A DNA stretch of 64,000 bases, taken from the NCBI GenBank assembly GCA_029961685.1, contig JARWKL010000010.1:310001-374000 (forward strand), read 5' to 3'. Positions 34,612 through 45,543 of this stretch are shown here, piece by piece; position 1 is the first letter of the stretch, and the number at the start of each line of letters is the position of its first letter. The notes under the pieces are model-generated. The model searched no databases, was not told the origin of the DNA, and saw only the letters and a list, made by a program, of their open reading frames with translations. Source of the stretch: Aristolochia californica. Taxonomy: Eukaryota; Streptophyta; Magnoliopsida; Piperales; Aristolochiaceae. A program made the position numbers and the translations under genes.

Positions 34612-36372
34612 ATGAATTTGCAGAACATAGGTCCATGTATCCACCTATGCTCCAAGACCAAGGCTTTCCGACAAGGAATCTGCCTCCATGCAGTAGTCAT
34701 TAAGCTGGGTTTTCAATCAGATATTATCGTCTCTAACCATGTACTCAATATGTATGCCAAATGCAACGACATTTCTTCTGCTCATCATGTCTTTGATGAA
34801 ATGCTAGAGAAGAACATTGTCTCTTGGTCAGCCATGATATCTGGTTATGATCAGGCTAACAGGCCCTCAATGGCCCTTTACTTATTCTCACAATTGCAAC
34901 TGCAGCCTAATGAGTTCATCTATGCTAGTGTCATAAATTCTTGCACCAGCCTTTCTGCCTTCCTCCAAGGCAAACAAGTTCATGCCCGTTCAATGAAATC
35001 CGGATACGTGTCCATATCTTTTGTTTCCAACTCGCTTATTGGAATGTACATGAATGGTGGTCTATGTGAGGATGCCCTGTCCATCTTTAAGAGTATATTG
35101 GTACCAAATTCTGTCTCCTACAACTCAATCATTGCAGGTTTTGCAGAAAACATGCAGTTTGATAGGGGCTTGGAGCTATTCAAACTCATGAATAAAAATG
35201 GCTTCCTCCCAGATCGATTTACTTTTGCTGGAGTATTTGGAATTTGTACAGGTATGGAGAACTTGCATGGTGGTGTTCAACTCCACTGTGAAGCAATTAA
35301 GCTTGGGCTCCATGCGTCCCCATTTGTTGGCAATGTGATTTTAACCATGTATTCAAAGTGTAGTTCGTTGGATGAAGCAGCTAAAGTGTTTGAATCAATT
35401 GAGGGGAAAGATGTCATTTCTTGGAATACCTTCATTACATCTTGTACCCAATTTGGAGAGCATTTTAAGGCTTTAAAAGTTTTTGTAGAAATGCAAAAAG
35501 GCTCATACGGTCTTGAACACGATGACTTCACACTTACTAGTGCTCTGGCTGCCTGTGCTAGTCTTGCTTCAATCCACTATGGTAGACAAATTCATGGTCA
35601 TTTGATCAGAACCAGGGTGGACCTTGATGCTGGTGTAAGCAATGCACTTGTCAACATGTATGCTAAATGCGGGTTAATCAAATTAGCCGAATCTGTTTTT
35701 GATAACATGAGTCACCACAATGTTGTCTCATGGAACACACTAATTTTTGGATTTGGGAATCATGGGGATGGAAGGAGAAGTGTGGAGTTGTTTGAAAAGA
35801 TGAAGGTGACTGGAATAACACCAGATTCTGTTACATTTGTTGGGCTTCTAATAGCTTGCAATCATGCAGGGCTGATGGAGGAAGGCCAAGCATATTTTGA
35901 TTCCATGGAGCCACAATATGGAATTACCCCCAAGGTTGAGCATATCTGTTGCATCATCGATCTCTTGGGACGAGCTGGGAGATTGGAGGAGGCTGAAGGC
36001 TACTTGAATGCTTTTCCCCATGGAGATGATTTAGTTATCTTGGGGAGCTTGCTATCTGCTTGTCTACTGCATGGTAGTGTCAATGTGGGGCAAAGAGTAG
36101 GCCAGAGGATTCTGGAGCTTGAACCTGGCTCAAGTTCACCTTATGTTCTGTTATCAAACTTGTATGCTTCAGATGGAAAATGGGAAGATGTTGCAGAAGC
36201 AAGAAGGATGCTGAAAGGAAGCCCAGTAAAGAAAGTTGCTGGACATAGTTTAATTGAAGTCGGAGGAAATGTGGAGAAGTTCACAGTGGGGGACTTCACT
36301 CATCCACGGTCTCTTGAGATTGAAGAAGTGCTTAGAAATCTAAGTTGGGCTGCAAGAAAGTTGCCCTTGTAA
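34612..36372 (+). CDS. Pentatricopeptide repeat protein, PLS class with E domain
   Basis: Intronless, 586 aa. Tandem degenerate 31-36-residue PPR motifs run through most of the protein, with PLS-class signatures such as NMYAKC, VFDEM, VSWSAMISGY, VSWNTLIFGFGNHG and PDSVTFVGLLIACNHAGL. The C-terminal 120 residues are an E/E+ domain (CIIDLLGRAGRLEEAE, LLSACLLHG, SSPYVLLSNLYA, then KVAGHSLIEV), without a DYW deaminase. Such proteins bind organellar RNA and commonly help C-to-U editing or processing; the RNA target is unknown. No obvious long targeting peptide is seen before the first repeat (start MNLQNIGPCIHLC), so the N-terminus may be shorter than usual. The region immediately upstream is SDR pseudogene sequence, so the promoter or leader may be borrowed. 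Organelle assignment (mitochondrion or plastid) is open. Confidence 0.9.
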   Translation: MNLQNIGPCIHLCSKTKAFRQGICLHAVVIKLGFQSDIIVSNHVLNMYAKCNDISSAHHVFDEMLEKNIVSWSAMISGYDQANRPSMALYLFSQLQLQPNEFIYASVINSCTSLSAFLQGKQVHARSMKSGYVSISFVSNSLIGMYMNGGLCEDALSIFKSILVPNSVSYNSIIAGFAENMQFDRGLELFKLMNKNGFLPDRFTFAGVFGICTGMENLHGGVQLHCEAIKLGLHASPFVGNVILTMYSKCSSLDEAAKVFESIEGKDVISWNTFITSCTQFGEHFKALKVFVEMQKGSYGLEHDDFTLTSALAACASLASIHYGRQIHGHLIRTRVDLDAGVSNALVNMYAKCGLIKLAESVFDNMSHHNVVSWNTLIFGFGNHGDGRRSVELFEKMKVTGITPDSVTFVGLLIACNHAGLMEEGQAYFDSMEPQYGITPKVEHICCIIDLLGRAGRLEEAEGYLNAFPHGDDLVILGSLLSACLLHGSVNVGQRVGQRILELEPGSSSPYVLLSNLYASDGKWEDVAEARRMLKGSPVKKVAGHSLIEVGGNVEKFTVGDFTHPRSLEIEEVLRNLSWAARKLPL

Positions 36373-37375
36373 GCAAGCAGCTTTACATTATTCTTGATTT
36401 CAGTTATCATTCTTTGTAGGTTTCTTCTCATGGGTTATGCCTTGGAAAGGATAAACAGCTCAGACAAGGAAAAGAGGAGTGGAGCATTACCATGCAGAAG
36501 TTGGATGCTTAGTGCCTGGGTATTATTGGCGTATGTTAGGGAAGTGTAAAAGAGGTCAGACTGTATTTCGTAATTCACTTTAGAGTGTTTGCCACTGGCA
36601 TTGGCATTATAATATGAATTTTTCTTTTTGTTATTTGATTTTCATATGTAAAATATAATCCCACGTCTCTCCTTTTGTTATGTTTCTGAGAGATCCAAGG
36701 ATTTACTATATGGGTATGTTTTTAATCTTAGCCTCAATAGAAATGAATCATGAAATTGGAAGTATGAAATACGCGTAAAATGATATAATAAAATCTATTT
36801 ATTCTGAACTTTTACTTGGATTTCTATTGAAATCTTGGGTGGGAGATAACAGTTAAATATGGTAGATTTGTTTCAGATTAAGTATTTAAAAATTGTTTTT
36901 TACACTCGTGATAAAGTATGCATAGTGGGTTCAATGATATTAGAGAGAATTAGATTTGTCGAGATTGTTTTTATTTTATTTTTATATTTTTAAACATTGA
37001 TGGAACTGTTGCAGTAGCTGGAATTTTCAGGGCGGCCGGCAGCAGGAGTAAATATGACATTAAGGGACAACACTAAACCGTGTTGCCTGAGTTTCCTAGA
37101 AGAGAAATTCATGCCTGGAATTGAAGTTGAAGTCAACTTTCCTCCGATTTTCTTTGCTGAGAGTCGTAAGGATTAGGAGACTGCACAGTTTTAATTTTAG
37201 TTAAGCTCGTGTTCTTCAGTGCTCGTATTTGATTTCAATTTCATGTTTTGAGGGAACCGTGCATTCCTTCATCTCATAAATCTTCTTCCCGTTCCACCCT
37301 TCCGTCTTACTTTTTTATCCAACGTTCCTGATTTCTGTTCGGTTGTGTCCTGATCGCGAAGAGAGAAGAAGAAAG
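36373..37375. other. Intergenic region, PPR to IBR1
   Basis: PPR 3' flank, then the IBR1 promoter. From about 37040 on, the sequence is also found upstream of the SDR pseudogene (33545 on), marking the 5' edge of the duplicated segment. Confidence 0.6.
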
Positions 37376-39619
37376 ATGAAGAGGTTTCAGGGGAAGGTAG
37401 CAGTTGTGACCGCTTCAACCCAAGGGATTGGTTTCGGCATCGCTCAGCGTCTTGGGTCCGAAGGCGCCTCTGTCGTTGTCTCATCCAGGAAGCAGGTTGA
37501 ACAATCTTGCCTTCTCTTTTTCCCTTTTATGAATTCATAATGAAGCCGAGGGTTTTTTTATGGTTTTAGAATCTGGGTTTTTGTTTTTGTTGCAGAGCAA
37601 CGTGGATGAAGCTGTAGAGAAGCTGAGAGCTCAAGGAATCGACGCGTTGGGAGTTGTTTGCCATGTCTCGAATGCGCAACAAAGGAAAGAGCTCGTCGAA
37701 AAAACGGTCCAGGTATGTTTTTCCCTTTTTCTTCTGGTGTAGTCATGATGGAAAACATGAAGACTGATGAAAAATTAAGTCCAGATAGCGTGCTTGATGA
37801 GGACCGAGAACATAGTGCTTTTTCACTGTTTGGATTTGAGTATTAGGACTGTGGTTGAATTTCGTCCAAGGTGCTTTCAGTAGAGTCCGTATAATCCTTT
37901 TTTTTCTTTTCTTTTCTTCCTGCAAAACACCCGTTTTCTGGTGTTCCTTGATTCTGTGCAGAAGTCATAGTTTATGTGATTTAGAGCTGCAAATAATACT
38001 GTGTGAACTTTAATGGTTTTGTTTAAGCTAGTTACTGGTGTTGGATTTATATGAGAAAGAGGTCACTTGGGATAACAGTATCATCGTTGATTAGAGATTG
38101 GTGTAGAACTTAATTGGAAATGTGAATTTGTTTTTTATAGTGCGTAAGGTCTGTAATTCTATAGTATCGTTTTTATTCAGAGCTTCCTGAAAAATCTCCA
38201 TGCTTTGTGCTTACTTCATACTCATGGTTTTGTTTTTTCTGTTTCCTCTTAAAGCTTCTTTTTAGTTTAACCTCATAAACTTTGTGTTATTTCATTGCAG
38301 AAATATGGACATATCGACATAGTTGTGTTGAATGCAGCTGCAAATCCATCTGTGGATAACATCTTAAACACTAAAGAATCTGTTCTTGATAAACTGTGGG
38401 ACATAAACATAAAGACTTCTATTCTTCTTCTGCAGGTAATGAAAATTCTTCAGTTGGAAAGTACTGAAACTGAATTGATTTAAGAGCTGACTAGTGCACT
38501 TGCTTGACTTATTGCTGTCATGACAGGCTGCTGCACCTCACTTGCGGAAGGGATCTGCTGTTATTTTCATTTCCTCCATTGCAGGCTATAGTCCACAACA
38601 GTCCATGGCCATGTATGGGGTCACAAAAACAGCTCTTTTGGGACTCACCAAGGTACTTCTGTTAACAAAGTTTTTTCATGTTGAGCAACATCTGCCCCTT
38701 GCATATGATTGGCTAAGTTGTTATTTTACAAAATGGACTATAATAGATTCTTTTTGTGGATGTTGACTACATACTCACGGGACACCCTTTTTGTCAAGAG
38801 AATTGAACTCAAGACTTCACACTGGAAATCCTCTTCCCCCTATGTGGCTATTGTGCCCAATGCCCAATCTACATTGGACCAGAAAAGATCAAGAATATAT
38901 TTCCTTTTGGTTTTTTAGCTTGCCCTTATGTTTCCTTCAAAGAAGAGTAACATGCAAGTATGGGATTTGTTTGATGTCTTCTCTTTTTGTTCTTCTCCAG
39001 GCTTTGGCAACTGAAATGGGCCCAGAAACTCGAGTTAATTGCATTGCCCCTGGTTTTGTTCCCACCCATTTTGCGGACTTCATCACAAAGAATGATGCTG
39101 TGGTATGCATTCTCAACCATTCATGTCATTTTTCTGCAGTTGTGTGGTTCTTTAAACTTCTAACTAAAAAAAATGAAATTGGGCCAGACATTGGCTACTA
39201 AATCAGTGAGCCTTTTACTTGGTGTTTCTCCATTCTCAGTTGCAACATGGTTTCCTCATAAACTAATTCCTTGCAATTGCTTTTCAAGGACTAAATCTTC
39301 AATCTCCAGGGTATAGTGCATGAAATCTGGTTCTCTAGTTCAGAAACACAAGCTGAATTCATGACGCCATGGTTGAAAAATGAAAATCATGCTGGGTGTT
39401 ATTCATCTATGCCCTACTAGTCTTATTATCCCCACCTTCTCCTAAAAAATTGATTTGAATGTTGCGCAGAGGAAGGCTATTGAAGACAACACTGTAATTG
39501 GAAGGCTGGGAACCACTGGGGATATGGCTGCTGCAGCTGCCTTTTTGGCCTCTGATGATGCTTCTTACATCACAGGTGAAACCTTGGTGGTAGCTGGAGG
39601 CATGCCTTCACGGCTGTAA
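37376..39619 (+). CDS. IBR1: Peroxisomal short-chain dehydrogenase/reductase IBR1 (SDRa)
   Basis: IBR1 acts in peroxisomal conversion of indole-3-butyric acid to the auxin IAA by a beta-oxidation-like route. Six exons, all phase 0: 37376-37495, 37596-37712, 38301-38435, 38527-38652, 39001-39102, 39470-39619; 249 aa (about 254 in Arabidopsis). Classical SDR motifs: cofactor loop TASTQGIG (12-19), NAAA (90-93), catalytic Ser141 in SSIAG, Tyr154 and Lys158 in YGVTK, and APGFVPTHF after them. The C-terminal tripeptide SRL is a peroxisomal targeting signal type 1. The TAST form of the glycine motif is normal for this family. In the window it is the intact member of a duplicated pair. Close relatives include vertebrate DHRS4, but the strong similarity to plant IBR1 and the EHD neighbour support this name. 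Confidence 0.92.
38745..38905 (-). mobile_element. Possible tRNA-derived SINE in IBR1 intron 4
   Basis: Read on the minus strand, the intron contains ATAGCCACATAGG (A-box-like) and, about 30 nt later, GAGTTCAATTC (B-box-like), the spacing of a pol III promoter. No poly-A tail or target duplication was established, so this may be chance or a very old insertion. Confidence 0.3.
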
Positions 39620-40511
39620 CATCACTTCTTTCCTGACAACGCTTCCCTACTTTTGGCTGCTCACTGTTGCTTAGATTAATGGACAACTCAAGTTCTTTTT
39701 AATCCTTTCTGCTCATATTTGCGTTTAGTTTCTTTTTTAACTCTGGTGATATGGAGGAAGAGGACTAATCAATAAAGTATAACATACGATAAGTATGAAG
39801 CATCCAACATCTTTTCTTCCTCTGAAGCTTCTAAGAATCCCTTCCCATTTTAGATTGAAAACTAGAAATGAAAGATGGTTCACATATGTAAGAAGATTTA
39901 CACTTTTAACTATTGATGGAATTTATTTGAGAATTCATATAAAAAAGAAAAGAAGAAAAAAATCAACTGGATTTCACTGTCTTCAGTTCTATTTTCTCAT
40001 AATCATCAATTTTTTTCAGGAATGCTTGCCAACACAGAATCTAACACACAATTCCAAAGTGGTAGAGCTAACATCTACATAATAAAAAGAGGGGAAAAAC
40101 AAACTGCTGAAAAGCTTCGATGTTCATTCAACTACAAAGAAATTAACTTCATGGAATTGGTGACAACCCTTTAGGGTTCACCTTACATCTCTATATACAT
40201 TAATTCTTGAGCTCAAGTGCAACGACACTGCAAGATCTTCGTCAACTACAAGTAGTAGTAAGCCTTCTCCCATCCTCCAACTGAACAGAGTCACCATATA
40301 CTCACACAACTTATTTATGTTGCATCTCTTTTACATCTTCGTGTCTTCTGACCCATAGAGACCCCCCTTAAGCAAAGTCTCTTATAGACCAAAAAGTGAG
40401 AAAAAAAAAAGGGAGGGAGCACAGCTGCAGGTGCCTCCTCTTCATATTATCTGATATTCCTGGAGATTGTGTGGAAAGTAATAACAGAGGAAAAACTGAA
40501 CCCAAAAATAT
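39620..40511. other. Convergent intergenic region
   Basis: Lies between the 3' ends of IBR1 (+) and the At1g16860-like gene (-). It probably holds both 3' UTRs. No gene seen. Confidence 0.55.
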
Positions 40512-43500
40512 TTACACTGGAATGACATCAGCATTTTGACTTTCATCACACATCAATATGAGCCCTTCAATATAGGAAGGTAAAAGGCAACGTGCCCATT
40601 GGCAGCCAGTTGAGACTGGCTCCTGAGATGGAACAATCATAAGAACATTATCATGACGTTGGACAATACCCATCACGCTGACTGTATTTCCCTCTTTTAT
40701 ATACCTGAAACATATTAACAGAAATCGCCAAGTACACCATGTTAAACAGAAGGACTGAAAATCATCGATGTTAAAATGCTAGTTGAAGGTGCAAAAAAAC
40801 CATCTGCAAAGGTAATTGAGGTTCTTTGCTTTGTTCATTGCTTTTTTGTAACCTGAAACAGTGAGATGATGCTTTAAACAGAATCGGCACTTCATTTTTG
40901 CAACAAAAACAGAAAACAGAAAAAAAAAGGTTGGATTAAGTAGTGGGAACGCTGATCCTACTGTAAGAAACCAAAAATGGGTACGGTTAGGTATGTGGCA
41001 CATACTTCATGTCAGCATACCTTTTCCAAGATGTAAATTTTCCGAACTGGGCAAGTACAATTAACTGAATTAAACTTCCAAATAACCCCTGGTAGTAAAA
41101 GAAGCAAAAGAAAATAAGCTATTCCCTACTTGGTCAAATAAAGTAATGAGATCATGCAAGCAAAGAAGTCGATGGAAAAAAAAATCTAGTCTGCTTGTTT
41201 TTTTCAACAAAAGAAGAAAAAAAATTTGTAAGTGTCCAAGAACCACTCAAAGAAAAAACAACTGTCCTACATGTTGCAACGCATTTTGTGTACAATCAAT
41301 ATGCCTGTGAAAACTGCTAGTGTAACAGAGGTATTCTTTATAATTGTTAACTACCACTTACCCTTCTTTGAGCCGCATCACACGGTCATCACTGGAGAGG
41401 TTACGGTCTGCCAGCCAGCGGAGAAAGTTTGTCGACAACTCTCTATTTTCCTTCGTTATATCAACCAAAGTAGCGGGTTTGACAAAAGCAGTAGCTTTAG
41501 CCCCATAGCCTGCTTTAACTAGTGCTCTTAGCCCAGATTGAAAATCAGAAATGTAGAAATCTGCCACATGCCTCTGGAATAAGTTCATCAACAAATTGTT
41601 ACTGAAGCTTCACTAGGTAAAATATTTTAAGATGTACATGGTCATTTGCATTTTAATTTTACAGAGAAAGAATCTAAAAGGGCAACCATTTTTAAACAAA
41701 AATTTCTTCTGACACATCATTTACAACCAACCACAGACAATATGATGCATGCAAAGCCAAGTCAACCTTCAGAAGCTTGCTCACCACTGATTCCTTTTTT
41801 TTTTTTTTAAACTCAGGTAATTTTTTTTTCTTCAAATGGCAACAAGTTAAAAGAGATAAAAAATAATCTTGATCCTGAGTGGTATAATCAACACATCAAA
41901 GTTTGAGTCTGCGTTTTACAACAACTTTTTAAATACACATTGTTCTTCTTAAGGAATTGGATGCACAAAGGAATGAACCAAAGTCATTCTTTGCTACAAA
42001 GTTTGCCAAAAGTTAATACTGTGGTGACAAGCCATATGCCCACATGCAGAGAGGTCAAATTTAAACACAGAGTAAAATGAGAATAAGGAACGCAAACAAG
42101 TTTTAAGTTCTATTACTATTTTCATAATCCTTTTAATGGCAATTCACTAGGTTTTCTTAAATTTCATAAAAAATAAATTGGACTAAGATCAGTGGCACAC
42201 ATTTAGGAACTCTGGAAATCCAGGGGCCACTAATCTTCTTTCATAAAACTCAAATAGGAAAGAAAAATATATAAATTCAGACACAACAAGAGGAAGAAGC
42301 AGTGTTAAAACTGACCTCAGTATGTCTGAGTCCCCAAGTCAACCGACGATGCCATGGATTGGCAGACTTTCCACTCCATCCTCTGTATTCTTGCAACTCA
42401 GTAGAAACATATACACACCTAGAAACTCTCTGAAAAGACGATTCAAGGGGGATACTCCCACATGTGACAACCTGCATGATGAAAGAAGGGCAAGTTAGCA
42501 ATATAAACTTTTAAAAGGAGAGTGCAGCTAATATGTCAACTAAAAAAATAAAAGAAAGAAAACATCACAAAAACTTGACTTTCCATTTACTGCAATAAGC
42601 TTGTGACCTAACAGTTACATTTGCAGACAAACTACTTCAAAGCTTTCACAACAACAAATGAATTGAGCCAAAGCTTATAACATCCAGATGCATATCAACA
42701 AAATGGGCACCTATATAAACAATCAAACTGCTGTTCAGAGAGACGGTCTGAGACAAATTGAATTGCATTTGGAATATTGTGAATCAAGATAATGTAGAGT
42801 TATCTGCATGCTTTGTTAACATTTTATATTTTTGTCAGAAAAGTATTATCGAGTAGTTTTGATATGAAGCTTCTACATATAATCTGTTCTTGAATAGGAA
42901 ACTGCTTATGATCAGAATAAGTAATATCACTCGAATTCTGTTACTCACTTAACATGGCCCCCTTAGTTCCCTGAATAGGAGAATGAAATCTAGGTACTTG
43001 AAAAGAAATTTCAATGCCAAATACGAGCATCTAGTTCAGAATCATAGATACTCATGCAAGCTTGTAGAAAAGATTTCCTTGAATATTCTACTCATCACCA
43101 TCATCATTACCCCTATATGTTGGGGCCAGCATTTTCCAGCACGTCTTCCAGCACAACTTATTCCCAGTGTTCAAATTTTAAGCAAGTGATTAAATATGGG
43201 CAGTGTTCTGCATATGTTCCTCACAAACATGATACAAATTCAGTAGAGTTTTGCATGCCAACAGAGGTTGTAATGCTGTAAAACAGTGGATAGTATAATC
43301 TCATGCACATGTACAAACTTTTATATGATTTACTAAAAACATGTGGTCTAGAAATAGATTCACAGTGCATCTAAGACTAAGAAATTATCCTTTTAAAATA
43401 AAATAAAATTAGACTACCCTTCCTGGAATGCATGATTAAAAATGTTCATTCAAAAGAACCACCTAGACTCGCATAACACATCCAATAGGATAAGCCTTTG

Positions 43501-45543
43501 GCGAAAATTAAATAAAAAATCTAGACTACTCAACTTTAACATGATATCAAAGTGAATAAAAACCCAGTTTTGTTTTTGTTCTCTATCCTTGTGCATGTTC
43601 TCCAAGTCTTGTGTAAGTTGTGTTTCTAAAACTTGATGTGACTGAAAATATTACCGAGTAAAAGGTCCAATATTCTGTGGGTCTCACATATACTCCATGA
43701 ATGAGGCTGGTAATCTGGATGTGGGTGGGATTATTAGTGGATACATAGCCTCGTATTGGTCTTGTGGATTTGAGCTTATCAATCTGGGAAAGGGTCTCCC
43801 AACTTTGACTAGTCATTTTGGAATAGACCAGCTTCAACAGAAACATTTTGTTTGAAACTTTTGACACAACTCTAAAATTCTGTCCTTTTTAGACTTTTCA
43901 TCTCGTTTTCGTAAGGACAAAAAAGAGTATTGTATGAATTTCAAGGACAGAAACATCACGGTCTTGCAACAAGTTCCAACCAGTTAAGGGGACAAAACAG
44001 TCGTATAAGAAAGAGCGTTTTAGACCGCTAACAGGAGTAAAATTTGCTTGCAAAGGTAGTGCAGGTATATGAAGGACTGAAACAGATCCAACATTATTCA
44101 TCAAAATCAAACCCTCCAAATTTACAGAAGTCACTTCATTTTATTTTATTTTTATTAATATTTTCATTTTACAAATGCTAGTTCATATGGAAGTGAAAAC
44201 AGTCTAGTATAGTCAACTTTAATTTCCATATTTTAAAAAACAAATTCGCCACAAAATTACAATTCATATGTAGAAACTTTAGCATTTCTTGACCATTAAC
44301 CGCAAAATAAATTATCTATGAATTACATAAATCACATTTTCCAAAATCTGGTACCTCCACCTATGACCACATGACCTAAAAAATAGTCCTATAACCATGA
44401 AAAGAATCTGCTCCAACGGCAACAACCCACTGATGGCTGTAATACGCCACTCGCTCTAGAAAACCACATAATCCTAAGAGCAGCAGGCAAGCATTTTAAA
44501 CCAACCCCATCCAACTGGAAGAGTTTCATAAAGCGAGCGATTCTTCTCATTCCTCTCCGTCCACTTGGGTCCAGTTCTTAAGGTAGGAATATGATTAGAC
44601 AGACCAACTAAGGCAAAAACAAACCTCCAACAGAACGGCAATTAGATCCGGAGATAAGAAAGAAGCAAAAAAGAATTTAATCAGTTAAAATTTAAGCTCA
44701 TGTTCCCAGATGCAAATTCTTTATCTTCGTTTCTAAAATTTTATGAAAATGCAGAAGTTAAACAAAGAGGCCAAAATAACAACTCAGGCAAATCAAAACC
44801 GTGTCAAAGAGAAACGAGAAATTTACCCCTGTGACTTTGACATATTGTCCATCCTTGGCCCCTCTCAGCTCGGCATCCGGGTAATTCTTCATGAAACTCT
44901 TCAATCCTCTTCTCGCCCAGGCATAATTCCAGAGCACCAAAACCCCAAGAGGAATAAATATACCGGCGACGACCACCAGAATTATAGGCTTCTTCACTGT
45001 GACCATCATGAACACTCCGACCAACAAACCTATGACAAAAACCAAAAACGCGACCCACATTATGGGGCGTGAGATCCTAAACCCAAGCCTGTCCTCCTCG
45101 GTCAGACCGGTGACAGCGTTGCCGTACGCAGCCGGTTTGATCATGGAGACCGACGGCTCCAACTGTCCGGAGCGTCTAGGGGCACCGGAGGAGCTGAGGG
45201 GCCCGGAGGTGATGAGTCCGGTGGGCGGAAGCGGGAGGGGCCCAGAAGATTTTTTGGAAATGGGTCCCGAGTTAGAGGACTTGCCAGGGAGAGGCCCGGA
45301 ATTAGAGGCGGAGGCGGATCGGACGGGACCGCTGTTCTGAGCGGACGAAGAGGAGCGGGATTTGGACGGGTCCACGACAGGGATGTCAAACATTTTCCCC
45401 AACTCACCCGACTTCTTAACGTCCCCGCCAGTGTAAGGCACGGCGCGGGACGCCATGGTCGGTTGCCGCTCCTTGTGATGGTCCGGACGCCCGGAGACAT
45501 AGAGGCCGCTGCTCAGCTGGTGAGACGGCATCCTCGACCCCAT
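40512..45543 (-). CDS. Uncharacterised two-helix membrane protein, At1g16860/At1g78880 family
   Basis: Four exons on the minus strand: 45543-44827, 42471-42316, 41573-41362, 40704-40512; 425 aa. Junction phases 0, 0 and 2 agree. The N-terminus MGSRMPSHQL..GLYVSGRP and the MPYTGGD-like PYTGGDVKKSGELGKMF box are family hallmarks. Residues 70-120 are Ser/Gly/Pro-rich with repeated NSGP/TSGP motifs and are probably disordered. Two transmembrane helices (about 160-183 and 186-206) follow, then a conserved C-terminal region: YPDAELRGAKDGQYVKVTG, VTCGSIPLESSFQRV.RCVY, RHVADFYISDFQSGLRALVK, SSDDRVMRLKEGYIKEG and a final NADVIPV. Databases label relatives as ubiquitin-specific protease C19-related, but I see no Cys/His protease boxes, so a catalytic role is not supported. 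Introns 1-3 (2.4 kb, 0.7 kb, 0.7 kb) carry no supported features. Confidence 0.9.
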
